Part shown: in pieces, positions 22,967-35,027 of the stretch | Layout: each line of letters starts with the position of its first letter | Numbering within the stretch: the stretch's first letter is position 1 | Assembly (NCBI GenBank): GCA_032622095.1 | Contig: CP136063.1 | Coordinates: forward strand, 120,486,723-120,550,722 | Origin: Siphonodentalium dalli | Lineage: Eukaryota; Mollusca; Scaphopoda; Gadilida; Siphonodentaliidae | Direction: 5' to 3' | Length of the DNA stretch: 64,000 nt | The notes under the pieces: generated by a model | Told to the model about the DNA's origin: nothing | What the model saw: only the letters and a program-made list of their open reading frames with translations | The model's database searches: none | Translations under genes and position numbers: made by a program

Positions 22967-24174
22967 TCCGCCAAAGGAAGCCCTCACACTGAACTATATC
23001 GATAGAATGCAAGCCCAGGAGGAGGCACGAGCAATAAAGTTAATAGCCAAATTTTTGAGTAAAGGTACTCTTCTAAGACAGATTGTACCATATATGAACA
23101 CTTTAATGAATCTGTTAGGATTATTTACGTGAAATAACTCATATAGTTAGAGTGCTATATTGCTCAAATGTGTACCGCCCCCCCTTGTTTTTAAACAAAC
23201 ATCCCATGAGGTGCCATCCAATGCATAGTTGCGAGCGAACCGAGCAAGTATAACGGAAGAAGAAACTCTTCGTTCTTCTCTGTGTCGTCTTCTTCAGCTG
23301 TCTGTTCTAAGGTCCCACCCGTCAAGGTCCCATGATGCAGGATCATGAAGGAAGGAGACTAACTCACTCTCCGCCTTAGCGACAGAACGACCTGCACAGA
23401 CGGAGGCCCACTCCGACGATGGCGAGACAACCAAAGTTAACTAACTGCTATTCGCCAAAGAAAAAGCCAGAGAACCTGATGCCAAATTTGTGGCACAGGG
23501 ATTGAGTTGAGAACCCATTAGGCCAAACAGGTTGTACAACGATAATGGAGTCAAGCCATCTGAACAGAGGGAGCCCCCACCACCGCATCTTGCAAGGTGG
23601 TCATGTCCCCTGTCGTTCTTAGAACAGCTTCCTTGTTTTTCTTCTACTGATCACATGTCTCTGAGGTACCTATGCATCACAAGATATCCGACAGAAATCC
23701 TGTGATACAAATCTTACGCGTATATAAATATATAAAAATGATATAAAAAATATATATCAAGGTGATCTATAAGTCAGCAATGAGATCATTGCAGAAGGCC
23801 CTTTGGCTCTTTGACAACTGAAATCAGTTCAAATGATGTACAATGTAATCAGATGATAACCACGGGTAAATTGTCACCATACGGAATATTCAGTTCTGAG
23901 CCTCTGCCCAGAACATCATGTCACTTTCCCCCCCAAACATGCAGCAGAACGACCTAGGTGTGTGATAGGTATGTTAGTGTGAGGCATGCAGCAAACTAGG
24001 GGAAGACCCCCTCCAAAATGGCTCGCTGATTAAGGAAACAAATGAAATTATCATCCTCCTAGTAAAGGACACACATCCCTTTATAATGTTGTTACTTATT
24101 GAATTTTAAGAGCCATGATAGAGAGGAGCTCCCCCGACCTAAGTGGTCCTGTTGAAGGCATGTTTAAGGAAAAT

Positions 24175-24597
24175 AGGACAAATCCAGCATAAACCGAAGC
24201 GAGCAGAGTTGTCAGCATGGTTTCAGGCCCTTATGATTGGGCGGCTGGTGCCATGTGGTTGGGATCCCCTCATATGGGTTGGTCCCTGCCGGCAAGGAAA
24301 GGTCTGATGGCTAGTCAATGAGCTTCCTCGAAAGCTGAGCTGGACAGCGCAAACGTCTTTGCCTGTTTTATTGTCGAATGTTGATAGGACAAATCCGGCA
24401 TATACCGAAGCGCGCAGAGTTGGCAGCATGGTTTCAGGCCCTTATGATCGGGTGCCATGGGGTTGGGATCCACTCGGACTGGGTGGTCCCCTGCCTGCAA
24501 GGAAAGGTCTATAACGCTAGTCAATGAGCTTCCTAGAAAGCTGAGATGGACAGTGCAAACGTCTTTGCCCGCGTTATTGTCTATTGTCTATAGGCGT
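24175..24597. repeat. Two tandem copies of a 211-bp block
   Basis: 'AGGACAAATCC(A/G)GCAT' begins at 24175 and 24386. Both copies continue through 'GGTTTCAGGCCCTTATGAT', 'GCAAGGAAAGGTCT', 'AGTCAATGAGCTTCCT' and 'GCAAACGTCTTTGCC'. It lies inside the 4.25-kb TIR element. Confidence 0.85.
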
Positions 24598-24821
24598 GCA
24601 GTGCCCTGTTAATTTTATTACCAGTTGTGGCACGTGACAAGAGAAATGCTTTCCATGTAAATGTGCTTCATTCATGTGTGAAGTCTATTGACCAGTGTGT
24701 CAGTCGCGGGTCGTGTACCTTACCTATGAAATGTATATCACAGGTAAGATAGATCGAGTTCTCGATGCATTTTGAAGACGGTGGTACGAGTGCGCAGGGC
24801 GTGCCAGGAGGGCTTGAGAGT

Positions 24822-25085
24822 TCATAGTTCAGTAGGAAGAAGCCTATAGATGAGATAATCCGTGGATAGGAAATCACGATCCGCAGCTTCTGCCTTACCG
24901 ATGCCAGACTGTGACGACCGAAAAGACCCACAGTCTGACGTATTGTGCGCAGACGGGTCGTCATCGAAAGCCTCAGACGCCTTGGGGTGTAAGGATAGCA
25001 TGTCGCTCTCTGCCCTAGCGTCGGAACGACCTGCAATAATGGACGACAAAACACTAGAGGGAGGCCCATTCCGGCGATGGCTCAA
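24822..25085 (-). pseudogene. Hypothetical Ser/Asp-rich frame in TIR element
   Basis: The minus frame from ATG at 25085 reads MSHRRNGPPSSVLSSIIAGR and continues with ARAESDMLSLHPKASEAFDD and a Ser/Asp-rich stretch to 24822. A related block recurs at 23370-23430 (both carry 'CGAC(G/C)TGC' and 'GGAGGCCCA(C/T)TCCG' cores), so the sequence was duplicated inside the element. The plus strand is also open (24862-25299), and base composition alone cannot decide between them. No domain recognised; at best a fragment of an element-encoded protein. Confidence 0.2.
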
Positions 25086-25984
25086 TCGAGGTGTAAATAC
25101 CTCCCATGGAATTTTAAGCTACGGCCAACTGCTTGAGCAAAAGGTTGATAAACTGAGTTCCAATTTTGGAGTCCAGTGTCGAAATGAAGAATCCCATAGC
25201 CAAAACTGGTTTCTTCTGATAACCGGAAGGAGGTGGAGCCATCGGACCGGGGTGAGCCCCCCCCCCCCCCCCAAATGCAGGTGGTCCCGGCCAAGCTGAA
25301 TGTCCTGTCCAAGCAGAACGATGGGTAGAGGCCGTTGCAGCAGAAACCTCAAGATGGCTGAGAGGCAGGCAAGGCCGTGTCTTTATATAGCGTGACCAAG
25401 GGGACCGGGCTTGCTACCGAATGGGTAGGGCCACTGCCCTATGCCGAAGTCGCCGTAGGCCGCACAGCCGGTGTCGTTACGTTCGCACGCGATTTGGCAA
25501 CTTCAGCACACAGAACCGCTTGCGCCGGTGTGGGACCAAATGTCCTGGGGGTCCCAAGTACCCCGGCATCGCCACCGGTCGCCTCCCCACTAATTGATTG
25601 AATGCTGAGGCATAATCGGGGGAGCGTGAACTCTTCCTGCCCGAGAAGAGATCCGACCGAGAAATACTACCTGGGAAGGATCCAGAGATGGTGCAAATAA
25701 AGGCTCTATATCATACTAGTAGACTATCTCATCCGATTTTCATGTTTAGTTGTTGAATTATAGAAAAATTCGTTGAAATAATGGAGAACCAACTTGAATA
25801 ATTACTATCCCCAGGGTCTCCAGAGTTTGAGCGCCCAAACCTGTAACAGGTAGAAAAACATCCCTGGATCCTTCTCAGAAATTTACAAGCCCACCGGTTC
25901 AGACCGGCTTGCTGAACCGGCTGGTGTATAATCGCATCTATTGTTCATTAGACCTACCACCATACTCAAAGTAATTAACCACCA

Positions 25985-26290
25985 ATAACGTGGTGTCACC
26001 CCGTTAATATGGCGGTACTATACCGCGGTATCCTCCAATACCGCGGTACTGATACCGCTTGTTAACGCGAACAAGTATGTGTGAGTAAATACCTCCCCTA
26101 AAAGAGTTCCATGAAAATCACCGCGGTATTCAACAAAATTAATGCGGTGCCCGCTAAAAGACCACGGTATCATTATCGCCCAATACCGTAACTTCACGCC
26201 ATGACCGTCTCGATACCGCTACCGTTTATTACCGGTATCACCGCGGTCATGACCGGGGTATCACCCCGTTTTTCTGGTCAATCACTTTGA
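25985..26290. repeat. Cluster of ACCGCGGTA palindromes
   Basis: The motif (T)ACCGCGGTA(T) or one-base variants such as ACCACGGTA, ACCGGTA and ACCGGGGTA recurs roughly ten times in 300 bp, e.g. near 26022, 26039, 26120 and 26239. It is internal to the 4.25-kb TIR element. Confidence 0.7.
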
Positions 26291-27595
26291 GAATAGCGGT
26301 ATATACAAGGTAGCTATTAATCGACATACATCTATGACATGGCTGAGATTTATTCGTAGCACTATGGTACTACTGTCATATGAAGTTATTGTTATGCATG
26401 TGACATTGATAAACCAAGATCTAATCAACTGTCAGTATTCTTGTGTAGATTGTAATCAACTTCAAGGTCAAACGTGATTAACACATCTGGATCATTTGTA
26501 TTGAAACATAAAACAACATAGTATTATGTGAAAGCACGTTGTTCATAACATGACGAGAGATAGCGTCAGTAGCGATGGAATTATTGCTAAATAAATTTCC
26601 ACGCATTAAAACGTCAAAATAATTCCCACGAAATTAGGATACTTCCGGCGGCGAATCACGTGGCATTTTTGATATCTGACAAATTCTATCATACCTTATA
26701 GGTTCTATAATAATTCCATAGATGTATTTCTCACAATAATCTGTGCGCCTCGTAAGGCCTTGAAATGGCGGCTAATTATGGCGAAATGTTGATTTTCATA
26801 TTCGATAAATTGTTTTTAAGTTCGCCGCCTGTTCGAAAAACACGAACAATTATATGTTTGAAACGAAACGGTCCGTGAATTCGAAACGATAATTCTAAAA
26901 ACGAACGCGTAGGCGACCAGTAATTATTGTATCGATAAATTGAATTTGTCGCTATTGTTAAACGACAAATTCGGAAAAATACTCCCTTAGATCCGTTCGG
27001 TTGGTAGCAGAAAATAAAACTGGCTAATTCAATCTGTACAGTGAATTATATTGGGACTGCGCATGCGTGACTGATTCCGAGGCAAGCCACTAAAGAGTGA
27101 AGACCGTGAGTGACCGTAGGCGACCAAAAAGTTAACCCCTTTTCTGCTATGGTTTACAAACGCAGGACATCTATCCATATAGTTCAGTGTGAGGGCTTCC
27201 TTTGGCGGAAATATATTAATTCATATGACACATTAATGATTAAGTTGATTAACTGTTGATCTGTTGTGAAGCAATTTCTCTTATTATATGTAAAATATGT
27301 TAAATGATTGCCCTATCATGACATGCATGGGTCCTTGGAATCCAGTTAATTTGAGTCGACATTTGTATAAATGTATTGATCAAGTTTTTTTTTAGCATTT
27401 GTTCTAGTTTCTGTATGTACTATTAGTCTTTCACTATAAATTCTTTGATATATATCATATAATGACATATTAGGCATTGATTACCCTTCAAATAATGCAT
27501 GGTATGCTTAATAAGTGTAGATTGACATCTGTCATTTGGGAGTATTTCATCATTTACAATATACTTATTTAATTTAATGTAATGCTATTGCATCG

Positions 27596-29010
27596 TAGGG
27601 TCCTGCGAATTGGAGATTTTGATCGAATCGAATATCGAATCGAGTCTACGTAATCGAATCGAATATCGAATCGAATCATACCTGTGTGTTGAATTCTCAC
27701 TTAGGCATTTAATGTCAATGATTAGACAATTTGAGAAACGTTCTATGAACTTCCATGAAATTCCATCATAACTTGTGTGGCGATCAACCGTCGTTCCCGA
27801 ATCCCGATACTATTAACTTCAATTGAGAATTGTTAAAACAGATTAAAACGTCCATGCGGTCGTAACGATGATTAGATATATAACCACTAAACGGATTATC
27901 GGAATTAAAATCACGCGCAATTTGTAGAGTTTGCATGTACATGCACAATTGCAAATCGGCAGTAGGAAACACCCGTTTTTATAAACTTGAAGATGCAACA
28001 ACAGTCGCAGGGTAGCCTGTTTATGTAGTGCTGGATGCTTAGATGTCTTGTTGTCCCAGACGCTTGCGATTTATATACCACGTTGCATTCATCACACGTG
28101 TAAGTTTCTGCACTAAATGCAGCTTTTATCATGTTAAAATAAACATGAATAACGGACGACAAATTGTCAAGTTTCAAGGAACGCTCCGAAAATGAAATTC
28201 AATTTCAAAAGAAAACACCGCCACACGCACTCTTCGACGCCGGGAGCACGTGTTGTTTACATTCTCGGCGATATTACAGAACGAATGTCGACCGCGACGA
28301 ATGCGGAGGATGGGAAAGTTACATTTATTTTATTCAACGGTTAAATACACTTATTAAGTAACTTCATTTGGTCGTAACATAATTATATCAACATACCATG
28401 CATAAAATCATCTGGCCAATATCCATTTGCATTCATACTTCGATCAAACGACGAATCACTAGAAAAGGGGTTAGTGGTGTACGCCATTGGTACCTCGTGT
28501 GTGCGGTTTTAGACAAAACGGGAAAAGTCGTGTGCGGCGATCTGAATAAACTGATGTTTTTGTTGTACAATCTGAAAAAGTAGAATTACACCACAAAACT
28601 GGATCGAGATATCCATGGTAACCCGAGTAATGACCAATCTGGACAATGCTTTTAAGCATCTCATCGCTATTATAATTTACGCGTGTCGTCGGTCCATCGG
28701 CGATCTCTGAGCTTTTGGCTACCATGTTCAAAGCTAGAATTCAGATGTATTTAGTCGTCCTATAGTGGCTAATTACTGGCTATACTTATATTTAATAGCA
28801 TGCGAACATTCACGATGTACAATAAGAATTATAAGGTGCATAATTATATTCATAATTTTCAGGAATTATATGGCACAGAAACAGCGAAGATCGGCGTGTG
28901 CACTTGTCCGTAAACAGCTAACTTTTTTGTCCGTGTATATTCGAAATTTCGAATCGAATTCGAATCGAATTTTACTTTCGAATCGAATCTCGAATATTCG
29001 CAGGACCCTA
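27596..29010 (-). mobile_element. hAT element, 1,415 bp, with exact 8-bp target duplication
   Basis: Starts TAGGGTCCTGCGAA and ends TTCGCAGGACCCTA. TTGCATCG flanks both sides (27588-27595 and 29011-29018). An 8-bp duplication is the signature of hAT. Subterminal zones are dense in CGAATCGAAT-type repeats at both ends, a usual transposase-binding arrangement. The element carries a BED-finger relic (27911-28177, minus) but no catalytic region, so it is an internally deleted copy. Confidence 0.95.
27911..28177 (-). pseudogene. BED zinc-finger fragment of a hAT transposase
   Basis: The minus frame from 28177 gives 88 residues. Residues 26-50 read YTCDECNVVYKSQASGTTRH then LSIQH: Cys28-x2-Cys31 and His45-x4-His50, with the TTRHL spacing of a BED finger. 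BED fingers are the DNA-binding N-terminus of many hAT transposases. The rest of the frame shows no RNase H or dimerisation region, and the element is too short to hold one. The start codon is uncertain; the domain may begin in an upstream exon. The hAT ends around it support the assignment independently. Confidence 0.7.
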
Positions 29011-29018
29011 TTGCATCG

Positions 29019-30022
29019 GTACATGTATTCATAGTAATTTTTTTATCAAAATGCAAAATGGGAGTTATGGGAGACAAAATTCAAATTTTCAGTAAAGACA
29101 ATCAACATGCGCGATTCCATCACAGGAATCCGGGAATTTTGTTTTAAATTTTATTATATTATTTTATATAAAAATAATATATAAATAAAAAAAATACCCG
29201 GGGGTGGTAACTTAATCTAGTTTAATTATGGTTAAGTCAAGAAGTGCAATTCATTTGCACTTATAGTGTAGCCTGTAGGTAAATCTATAAATCCATAATT
29301 GTGTGGTGGGATGCCAAATTCCATTAGGCTTATAAGTGTAATGGAAATCTGAATTACACTTAAGCGTAATATTAATAAGATATTAAATATGAATTACGCC
29401 TCCTACATATTTGAAATACGCTTAAGCGTAATTGAGATATAAATGCTTAAAAATAATTGGGTTTTCTGATCTTCATACATGTGCATTGAATAAAATGTTG
29501 TATAATCTAAAATGGTATCATTGTGAGCGATGCCTGACTAGACCTAGATCATTTTGAGGAATTATTTTTGAGTCAATTTAATGACATGATATATGTAAAA
29601 GTTTTCCAGTGTGTCAGCTGGACTTTGAAGTGTAGCACTTGGTTAATAATAGACTTACTAGTAATAATAGGCCTATATTAGTTATATATACTCTATTATA
29701 TTAGTTCATGATTGATCTATCCAGTTTCCAGCCTGGTAAATGGACTTAAGATAACTGGGATGGTAGAACTGCAAGTAAAGTTAGTAATGAATAATGGTAA
29801 TATGGTACTGGTAGGCCTATAATATGTCCCTATGGCCGGTTCATAAAATTAAAACAAAAACTATTTTGGCTAAATTTTGATTTAAGTTCTATAAATGACT
29901 TGTCAATGCCATATATTATAATTCAGATACGCATGTAGTTATATATTATAGTACTAAAAAAATACAAACAAAAAAAGTTCAGTTGTAACTTGTATACAAA
30001 TTGACATTGACAGCGAATTTGG
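29019..30022. other. Intron sequence, no gene
   Basis: AT-rich. 29330-29440 contains several 'TTAAGCGTAAT' repeats in both orientations. The 5' boundary of the LINE cannot be placed and may lie in here. Confidence 0.4.
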
Positions 30023-30258
30023 GTGATGCTTTTCATCGTTTTAACTGGACATTACCCCCCCAGAATTCTCAACAGTCATAAGAATAGACCACAATCAATA
30101 TCATCTGCAAAATTTGTGCATCAAAATGATGGATGGTCCAAGAATATTATGGATGAAAATCAAGAACTTCAAAATAGGCACTCCACTGCGAAAAAGGTGA
30201 CTTTCAATGATGATGTAACTCATGTACAGATTAGTCCGCATATGTCACCGGTTACTAC

Positions 30259-32781
30259 ATGCTCAAAGGAAGAGAACTCTTTTTTAGACCATGGCCGAGC
30301 CTCGACCGAAAGATGGCCGATGGAAACAATCTTACATTAACAACGTTCAATGTGAAGAATGCAAGGAGTAACACCGTTTTCTTGCAAGAGCTGTTGAAGA
30401 GTACAGATATTTTATGTGTGCAGGAGCACTGGTTATATAACTTCCAACTCTCATTTCTGAAGGGCATATCGACCACACATGATGTATTTGCAAAAGCAGT
30501 TGATGATGACAGTCCCATTGCTCCTATACAAGTTCCAAGAGGCTATGGTGGCACTGCTATCTTCTATAACACACAGAGGAATGTGCAGTACAGAAGGCTT
30601 CCAGATGGGGATTGTCGCATAACAGTTTTGGAAATATTATCCCAGCCACCGATGTGTATCATATCAGCCTATATGCCATCTAGAGGAAATTCTACAAAGG
30701 AAGTATATGAACGGACTCTTGCCCAAATTGAAGAGATTTTGGACAAATTTAATGATACGCATGCTGTATATGTCTGTGGAGATTTCAATTCTTCACTGGA
30801 GAGGCGGACTGGAAATGAGAGAGATGGAGAACTGAAGAACTTCTATGAACTGAAGAGATTATCCACACTCCAAACAGGACAACCAACATTTTTCCATGTT
30901 AACGATCGGAATGCTGCAGAGATAGATTACATTTTTTGCAACAGAACAGCTTCTACAATGATGACAAATTGGACAGTGATGGGTAGGACAGATAACAACT
31001 TGTCGGACCATGTCCCAGTCTCTGCATCTTTGCATGTGTCTTCAGAAGTAAAAGTTGCTGATGTGATCGTAAACCCCAAGCCTAAATGGGAGAAATGTAA
31101 CAAGTTGCAATATAATGAATTCATCACAAGAGAACTGAAACCATTTCCAATCCATTTGGAAACTGGTTATGAAGTTTCGGCTGCAATTGAACACTTGTCT
31201 TCTACACTCACTAAAGCAGCAATACACAGTATACCCGGATACAGTCAGAGACATAAGCTGAAGAAGAAGAGACTAAAAGTGTGGAACCCAAATGTGCATC
31301 TTGCAATAAAGAACAACAAGATAGCCTGGTGTAAACTTAAAAGAGCAGGAGGTTCAAAAACTAGTGAAGAGTTCATCACAGTGAAGAAAACAAAAAGTAT
31401 TCTTCGGAAGCTTATAAGAAAGGAAAATGCGAAGGTAGTTACAGATAAGTTAGAAAAGATCATCAAGGCGACTCCGGACACCAAGGCATTTGGTCTACTG
31501 GTTAAACAACAAAGGTCTTCAACAACAACTGCAGTCTCAGAATTGATTGTTGATGGAAATGTGTTATCAACACCTGAAGATGTTCTAAATGGATGGGTCA
31601 AGCATTTTGAGAGGTTGGGTACTCCTATCGACCACAAGGAATATGATGTGCCTCATCAGGAGGTAATCAAAAATGATCTACCATTCATTGAGGATACATG
31701 TGCTAGACAGCAGAACATGGAGGATGCAACAGAAGGGGAAGTAGTCTTGGCCATAAATAAGCTAAGTAATAATAAAGCAGCTGACGGAATGGGAATGACT
31801 GCGGAACATATAAAAGTGGGACAAAGATCGCTCATCAGATACTTAGTGGACCTGATAAATTGCATGTTGAGGAGAGGAAAAATACCATCTAGCTTGAAAG
31901 AGGGAATATTAACTCCAGTGTTTAAAAAAGGTGATCCTCTTAGCCCAGCGAACTACAGAGGAATCACTGTTACATCCATTCTGCTGAAAATATTGGAGCA
32001 CATACTTAATAGCAGACATCATGACACTTACCAGAAAACTCAGTCAAAACTGCAGACTGGGTTTACAAAAGGGACGTCCTCTCAGTATGCAGCTCTCATG
32101 GTATCAGAATGCATCAATGAGGCAAAAGCAGCTAAGAAAACTATGTTGTTCACCACTCTGGATGCACAAAAGGCGTTTGATGTTGTGGATCACAATATAC
32201 TCCTTCATAAATTGTATTTGGATGGTATCATGGGGAAGGACTGGCTGCTACTAAAGGAATTGTACACTGACCTATACTCCAAAGTAAAATGGAAAGGACA
32301 GCTGTCGCAGCCGTTTAAGATCTCACAAGGAGTCAGGCAAGGAGGGATCCTTTCTACGAGTCACTACAAGAGATTTAACAATCCTCTACTCCTGCTGCTG
32401 GAAAAGAAATTTGAAGGGGCACGTATAGGTACTGTCAGTATTCCTCATATTACATGTGCCGATAATATCGCCCTCCTGACCCATGATACCCAGGAGATGC
32501 AACGGATGATCAACTTGGTGGAATGGTATGCTAAGCAAGAACGATACAGGATTAATCCTCTGAAGAGCAATACCTTGGTATATAATGGAAGGGGGAGCGA
32601 GCATGTGGAAATGTACGGAGAGGAAATAAAACAGCCAATCTTTACAGAACATCTTGGGATAATGAGACTTAAAAATAACTCTGTGGATGTTGAGGGGAAA
32701 GGTAAAACTTTCGCGCAGAACGACGTATTCTCTGATGGGAGCTGGCATGCATGGGAAGACAGGGGTGACCCAGCTAGTTAA
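30259..32781 (+). pseudogene. LINE ORF2 5' part: endonuclease plus reverse transcriptase
   Basis: 840 codons. The endonuclease domain (about residues 25-255) shows TTFNVKN (Asn31), QEHW (Glu56), SAYMP, GDFN (174-177), IDYIF (222-226) and LSDH (His251): all catalytic positions of the APE fold. The RT domain (about 540-760) shows VFKKGDP, NYRGI, motif A LDAQKAFD (Asp635), motif B QGVRQGGIL and motif C ITCADNIALL. Motif C should carry two Asp (ADD); here the second is Asn736 (codon AAT at 32464-32466), which should inactivate polymerisation. After about 32690 the frame leaves the homologous sequence, which continues in the +1-shifted frame. The Met at 30259 is only the first in-frame ATG; the native start may lie upstream in another frame. 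Confidence 0.92.
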
Positions 32782-33754
32782 ATGTAAACTTTGGACGATG
32801 TATGTCATTCCCAGGTTGACATTTGGACTTGACATGCTGCAGCTTAATAAGACTGAGTTGAAGAAATTAGAAAACCATCAGACGGTAACACTCAGGCAAA
32901 TCCAACATCTTCCAACCAGAACAGCTACAGTTGCAGTCACCGCACTACTAGGAGTACCTCCAATTGAAACAGTGATACACAGGAATTCGCTGAACATGTT
33001 CTTCAGAATTATATCTGCTAAAAGCATGGTGGAATATGACATTGCTGTCCGTCAACTAGCAGTGAAGAATCCCCAATCGAAGAGTTGGTTCTCTTATATA
33101 CGTCAACTTCTTGAGCACTATGATCTACCAAATGCATATTCGCTGCTGAATTCAACTCCAACGCCTGCAGTGTGGAAGAGTCTGTTGAGTGAAGCTGTCA
33201 GTCTTGAAATTCAGAAGAAATGGAAAGAGGAAATTAGGCAGAAATCAACACTGAAGTACCTGAATCCTGATGCTGTGAAAGTGAATTGTGTTCATCAAGT
33301 TTATCGCTATGTAAGGACAAATCTACATGATGCTATGAGGGCTGAGATCAAGGCTAGATTACTCACAGGGACATACACTCTACAATCAAACCGTGCAGTC
33401 TTTAACCAGCATAAAGTTAAGAGTACCTGTAAGCTGTGTGAGGAAGCTGCTGAAGACAGATAACACTTTATTGCCGAATGCAGTGTCTTAAACCCTCAGC
33501 GAGAGAAGATAAAGAAGAAACTTTTGCTCATAGATGTGGTACAGATGACTCCTCTACTCATAACTAATCCAGAACTCTTCACTCAGCTCATCTTGGACTC
33601 GTCCCACTCTAGAATTGTTGAGGTCGCCAAGCTTGCAGAAGAAGACATAAATATCATGGAACTCTACAGTAGGGAATATCTGCATGATATTCATATGTTG
33701 AGGACTCGGTTTTTGGCATCAATCCAGGCTGAGCCCATTGTCACTGATACCTAG
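32687..33754 (+). pseudogene. LINE ORF2 3' part after frameshift, with internal stop
   Basis: This frame takes over the LINE protein with KVKLSRRTTYSLMGAGMHG, continues through TLRQIQHLPTRTATVAVTAL, and reaches CKLCEEAAEDR, where TAA (33461-33463) interrupts it. The same frame resumes immediately as HFIAEC and runs to TAG at 33752-33754. Cys-x2-Cys-x8-His-x4-Cys, counting the stop as one residue, is the C-terminal zinc knuckle of many LINE ORF2 proteins. The lesion before it is a single-base indel around the GGGGAAAGG run near 32693-32703. The ATG at 32687 is incidental. Confidence 0.88.
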
Positions 33755-34332
33755 CTAATCACTCTTTACTAACCACAAATTGGTTTTTCTCCATTTATTT
33801 CATAATTCACTATTAGTTAGCCTGCTGAAACTAATCATGGACAGCTTTATACATACATATAAATCATATATGAGTAAAATTGTGAGGATTCTCTAGGATA
33901 TTCTAGGATTCCAAGAGCACCAGGATTCCACTTAACCAAGTGGTGCCACGAAAAATCAACGTGGGAAATTCTAAGAAGACAAGACAAGTAGTAACTTTCC
34001 CCAGAAAGTTCAATATAGTGTAGGTAAATGCGTATTGTTTATGGAAATATCGACAAAATAGGGAACATTTGGTTTAAATGTTGTTTTAATTCTATAGTGT
34101 ATCCATAGACGCATTTCTCGGTTTAACCTACCGACCGCAAGAGGGCGCTGCGGCGGTACGCATTACAATAGAACCAATGGGAAGTGAACCTTCCCGTTAT
34201 TTAAGTTCCCTGGCAGATGTGTGAGATCTCTTTACCTGCAACTCGTATGTGTGTTTTTACAAGAACTGACATATATAGTGTGATACACCAGGTTATCAAT
34301 CATATAACAATTTGAAACATTCTGCTTTCAAC
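33755..34332. other. LINE 3' flank and leader of transposase relic
   Basis: 33885-33925 has short 'TCTAGGAT' repeats that may belong to the LINE 3' UTR. 34128-34200 is locally GC-richer, next to an ATTTAAG box. No exon called. Confidence 0.4.
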
Positions 34333-35027
34333 ATGTCTAAACTTCGTGCTAGATTCTCATTGGAAGTTAAAATGAAAGTTGCCGAGTGGCATCGTGCTAA
34401 TGGTAGAGACTGTTCAAAAACCGCTAGACAATTCAACGTTGATAGGAAGCATAGAAAATGACGACGATGTACGCAGACAGCTTGTTCTAGACAGTTACCG
34501 TCCACATGGCACAACTTATGAGTTATGACCCTCGACGAATTTGCAAGCCGTGACACTGACATCGTTACTGTGTCCCCGGAGGTAGGCTTGATTAATTAGC
34601 TATCCCAAGAAAATATAAATTGAGCCCAATAATTTCCACGAGCAGTCCTGCTTTCTATGATATACTTTTAAAAGTTGCCACGTTCTCTGGTGTTAATTCG
34701 TTTACAATCTTTGTGGCTCAATTGCCGTTAATTAATCTTGGATTATTTCATTTTAACATGAGGCAATATATATATATATCAGAGCAGCTAATATTTATAT
34801 TAAATCATTTTTGAACCATTACATTTAAAATAGTATCAGATAATGAGTTTTTCCATTCGAATATTAATCCACCTCGAATTTATAGAGTTATTGTTCTTGT
34901 TGCAGAACGTACATAATACGTTTCGCGAAATTCCGCGAAATTCATAATTTTTTTCTTCTTCAAGGAAGATTCTGACAACGACCTGGAGTTCGATGGTTTC
35001 GACGACGATGGACTTGTCGTCTTCTGA
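34333..35027 (+). pseudogene. CENP-B/pogo-like transposase relic, internally deleted
   Basis: ATG at 34333 opens 42 codons: SLEVKMKVAEWHRANGRDCS then KTARQFNVDRK, ending at TGA 34459-34461. This is the first helix-turn-helix of CENP-B/Tigger/pogo transposases, a DNA-binding domain in which 'A..FNVDR..V..W' is typical; the sequence stops just where the next helix should follow. In the same frame, 34525-34581 gives MTLDEFASRDTDIVTVSPE with a donor (GAG|GTAGGC). 34965-35027, after a pyrimidine-rich acceptor, gives EDSDNDLEFDGFDDDGLVVF and a stop, in matching phase 0. An acidic tail suits this family. The DDE catalytic core is missing. AATAAA signals follow at about 35162-35177. Confidence 0.6.

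Larger units (their letters stand above)
22962..27214. mobile_element. 4.25-kb TIR element, decayed
   Basis: The two ends read ATATTTCCGCCAAAGGAAGC then CCTCACACTGAACTATAT-GATAGA, inverted relative to each other, with one mismatch in about 44 bp (22962-23005 and 27171-27214). The interior holds a GC-richer zone (23200-25700) with duplicated blocks, a CCGCGG cluster and no long frame. No convincing target duplication and no transposase motif, so the superfamily is unknown. Confidence 0.75.
30023..33754 (+). mobile_element. Decayed APE-type non-LTR retrotransposon (LINE)
   Basis: Plus-strand order: short leader frame (30023-30340), AP-type endonuclease, reverse transcriptase, then a C-terminal region with a CCHC-like knuckle. 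This matches the ORF2 layout of Jockey/CR1/I-type LINEs; I do not assign a clade. It is broken by one frameshift near 32690-32705, one premature stop at 33461-33463 and a changed RT active site. It sits in the 26.9-kb UTP3 intron, antisense to the host gene. 5' and 3' ends, poly-A tail and target duplication were not located. Confidence 0.93.

Noticed and set aside
24862-25299. Plus-strand 145-codon frame
   Set aside because: Overlaps a minus-strand frame of comparable quality and ends in a poly-C-encoded proline run; no recognisable domain.
30023-30340. A separate small gene before the LINE
   Set aside because: Probably LINE leader or the end of an upstream ORF. No splice sites or domain; it overlaps the endonuclease start in another frame.
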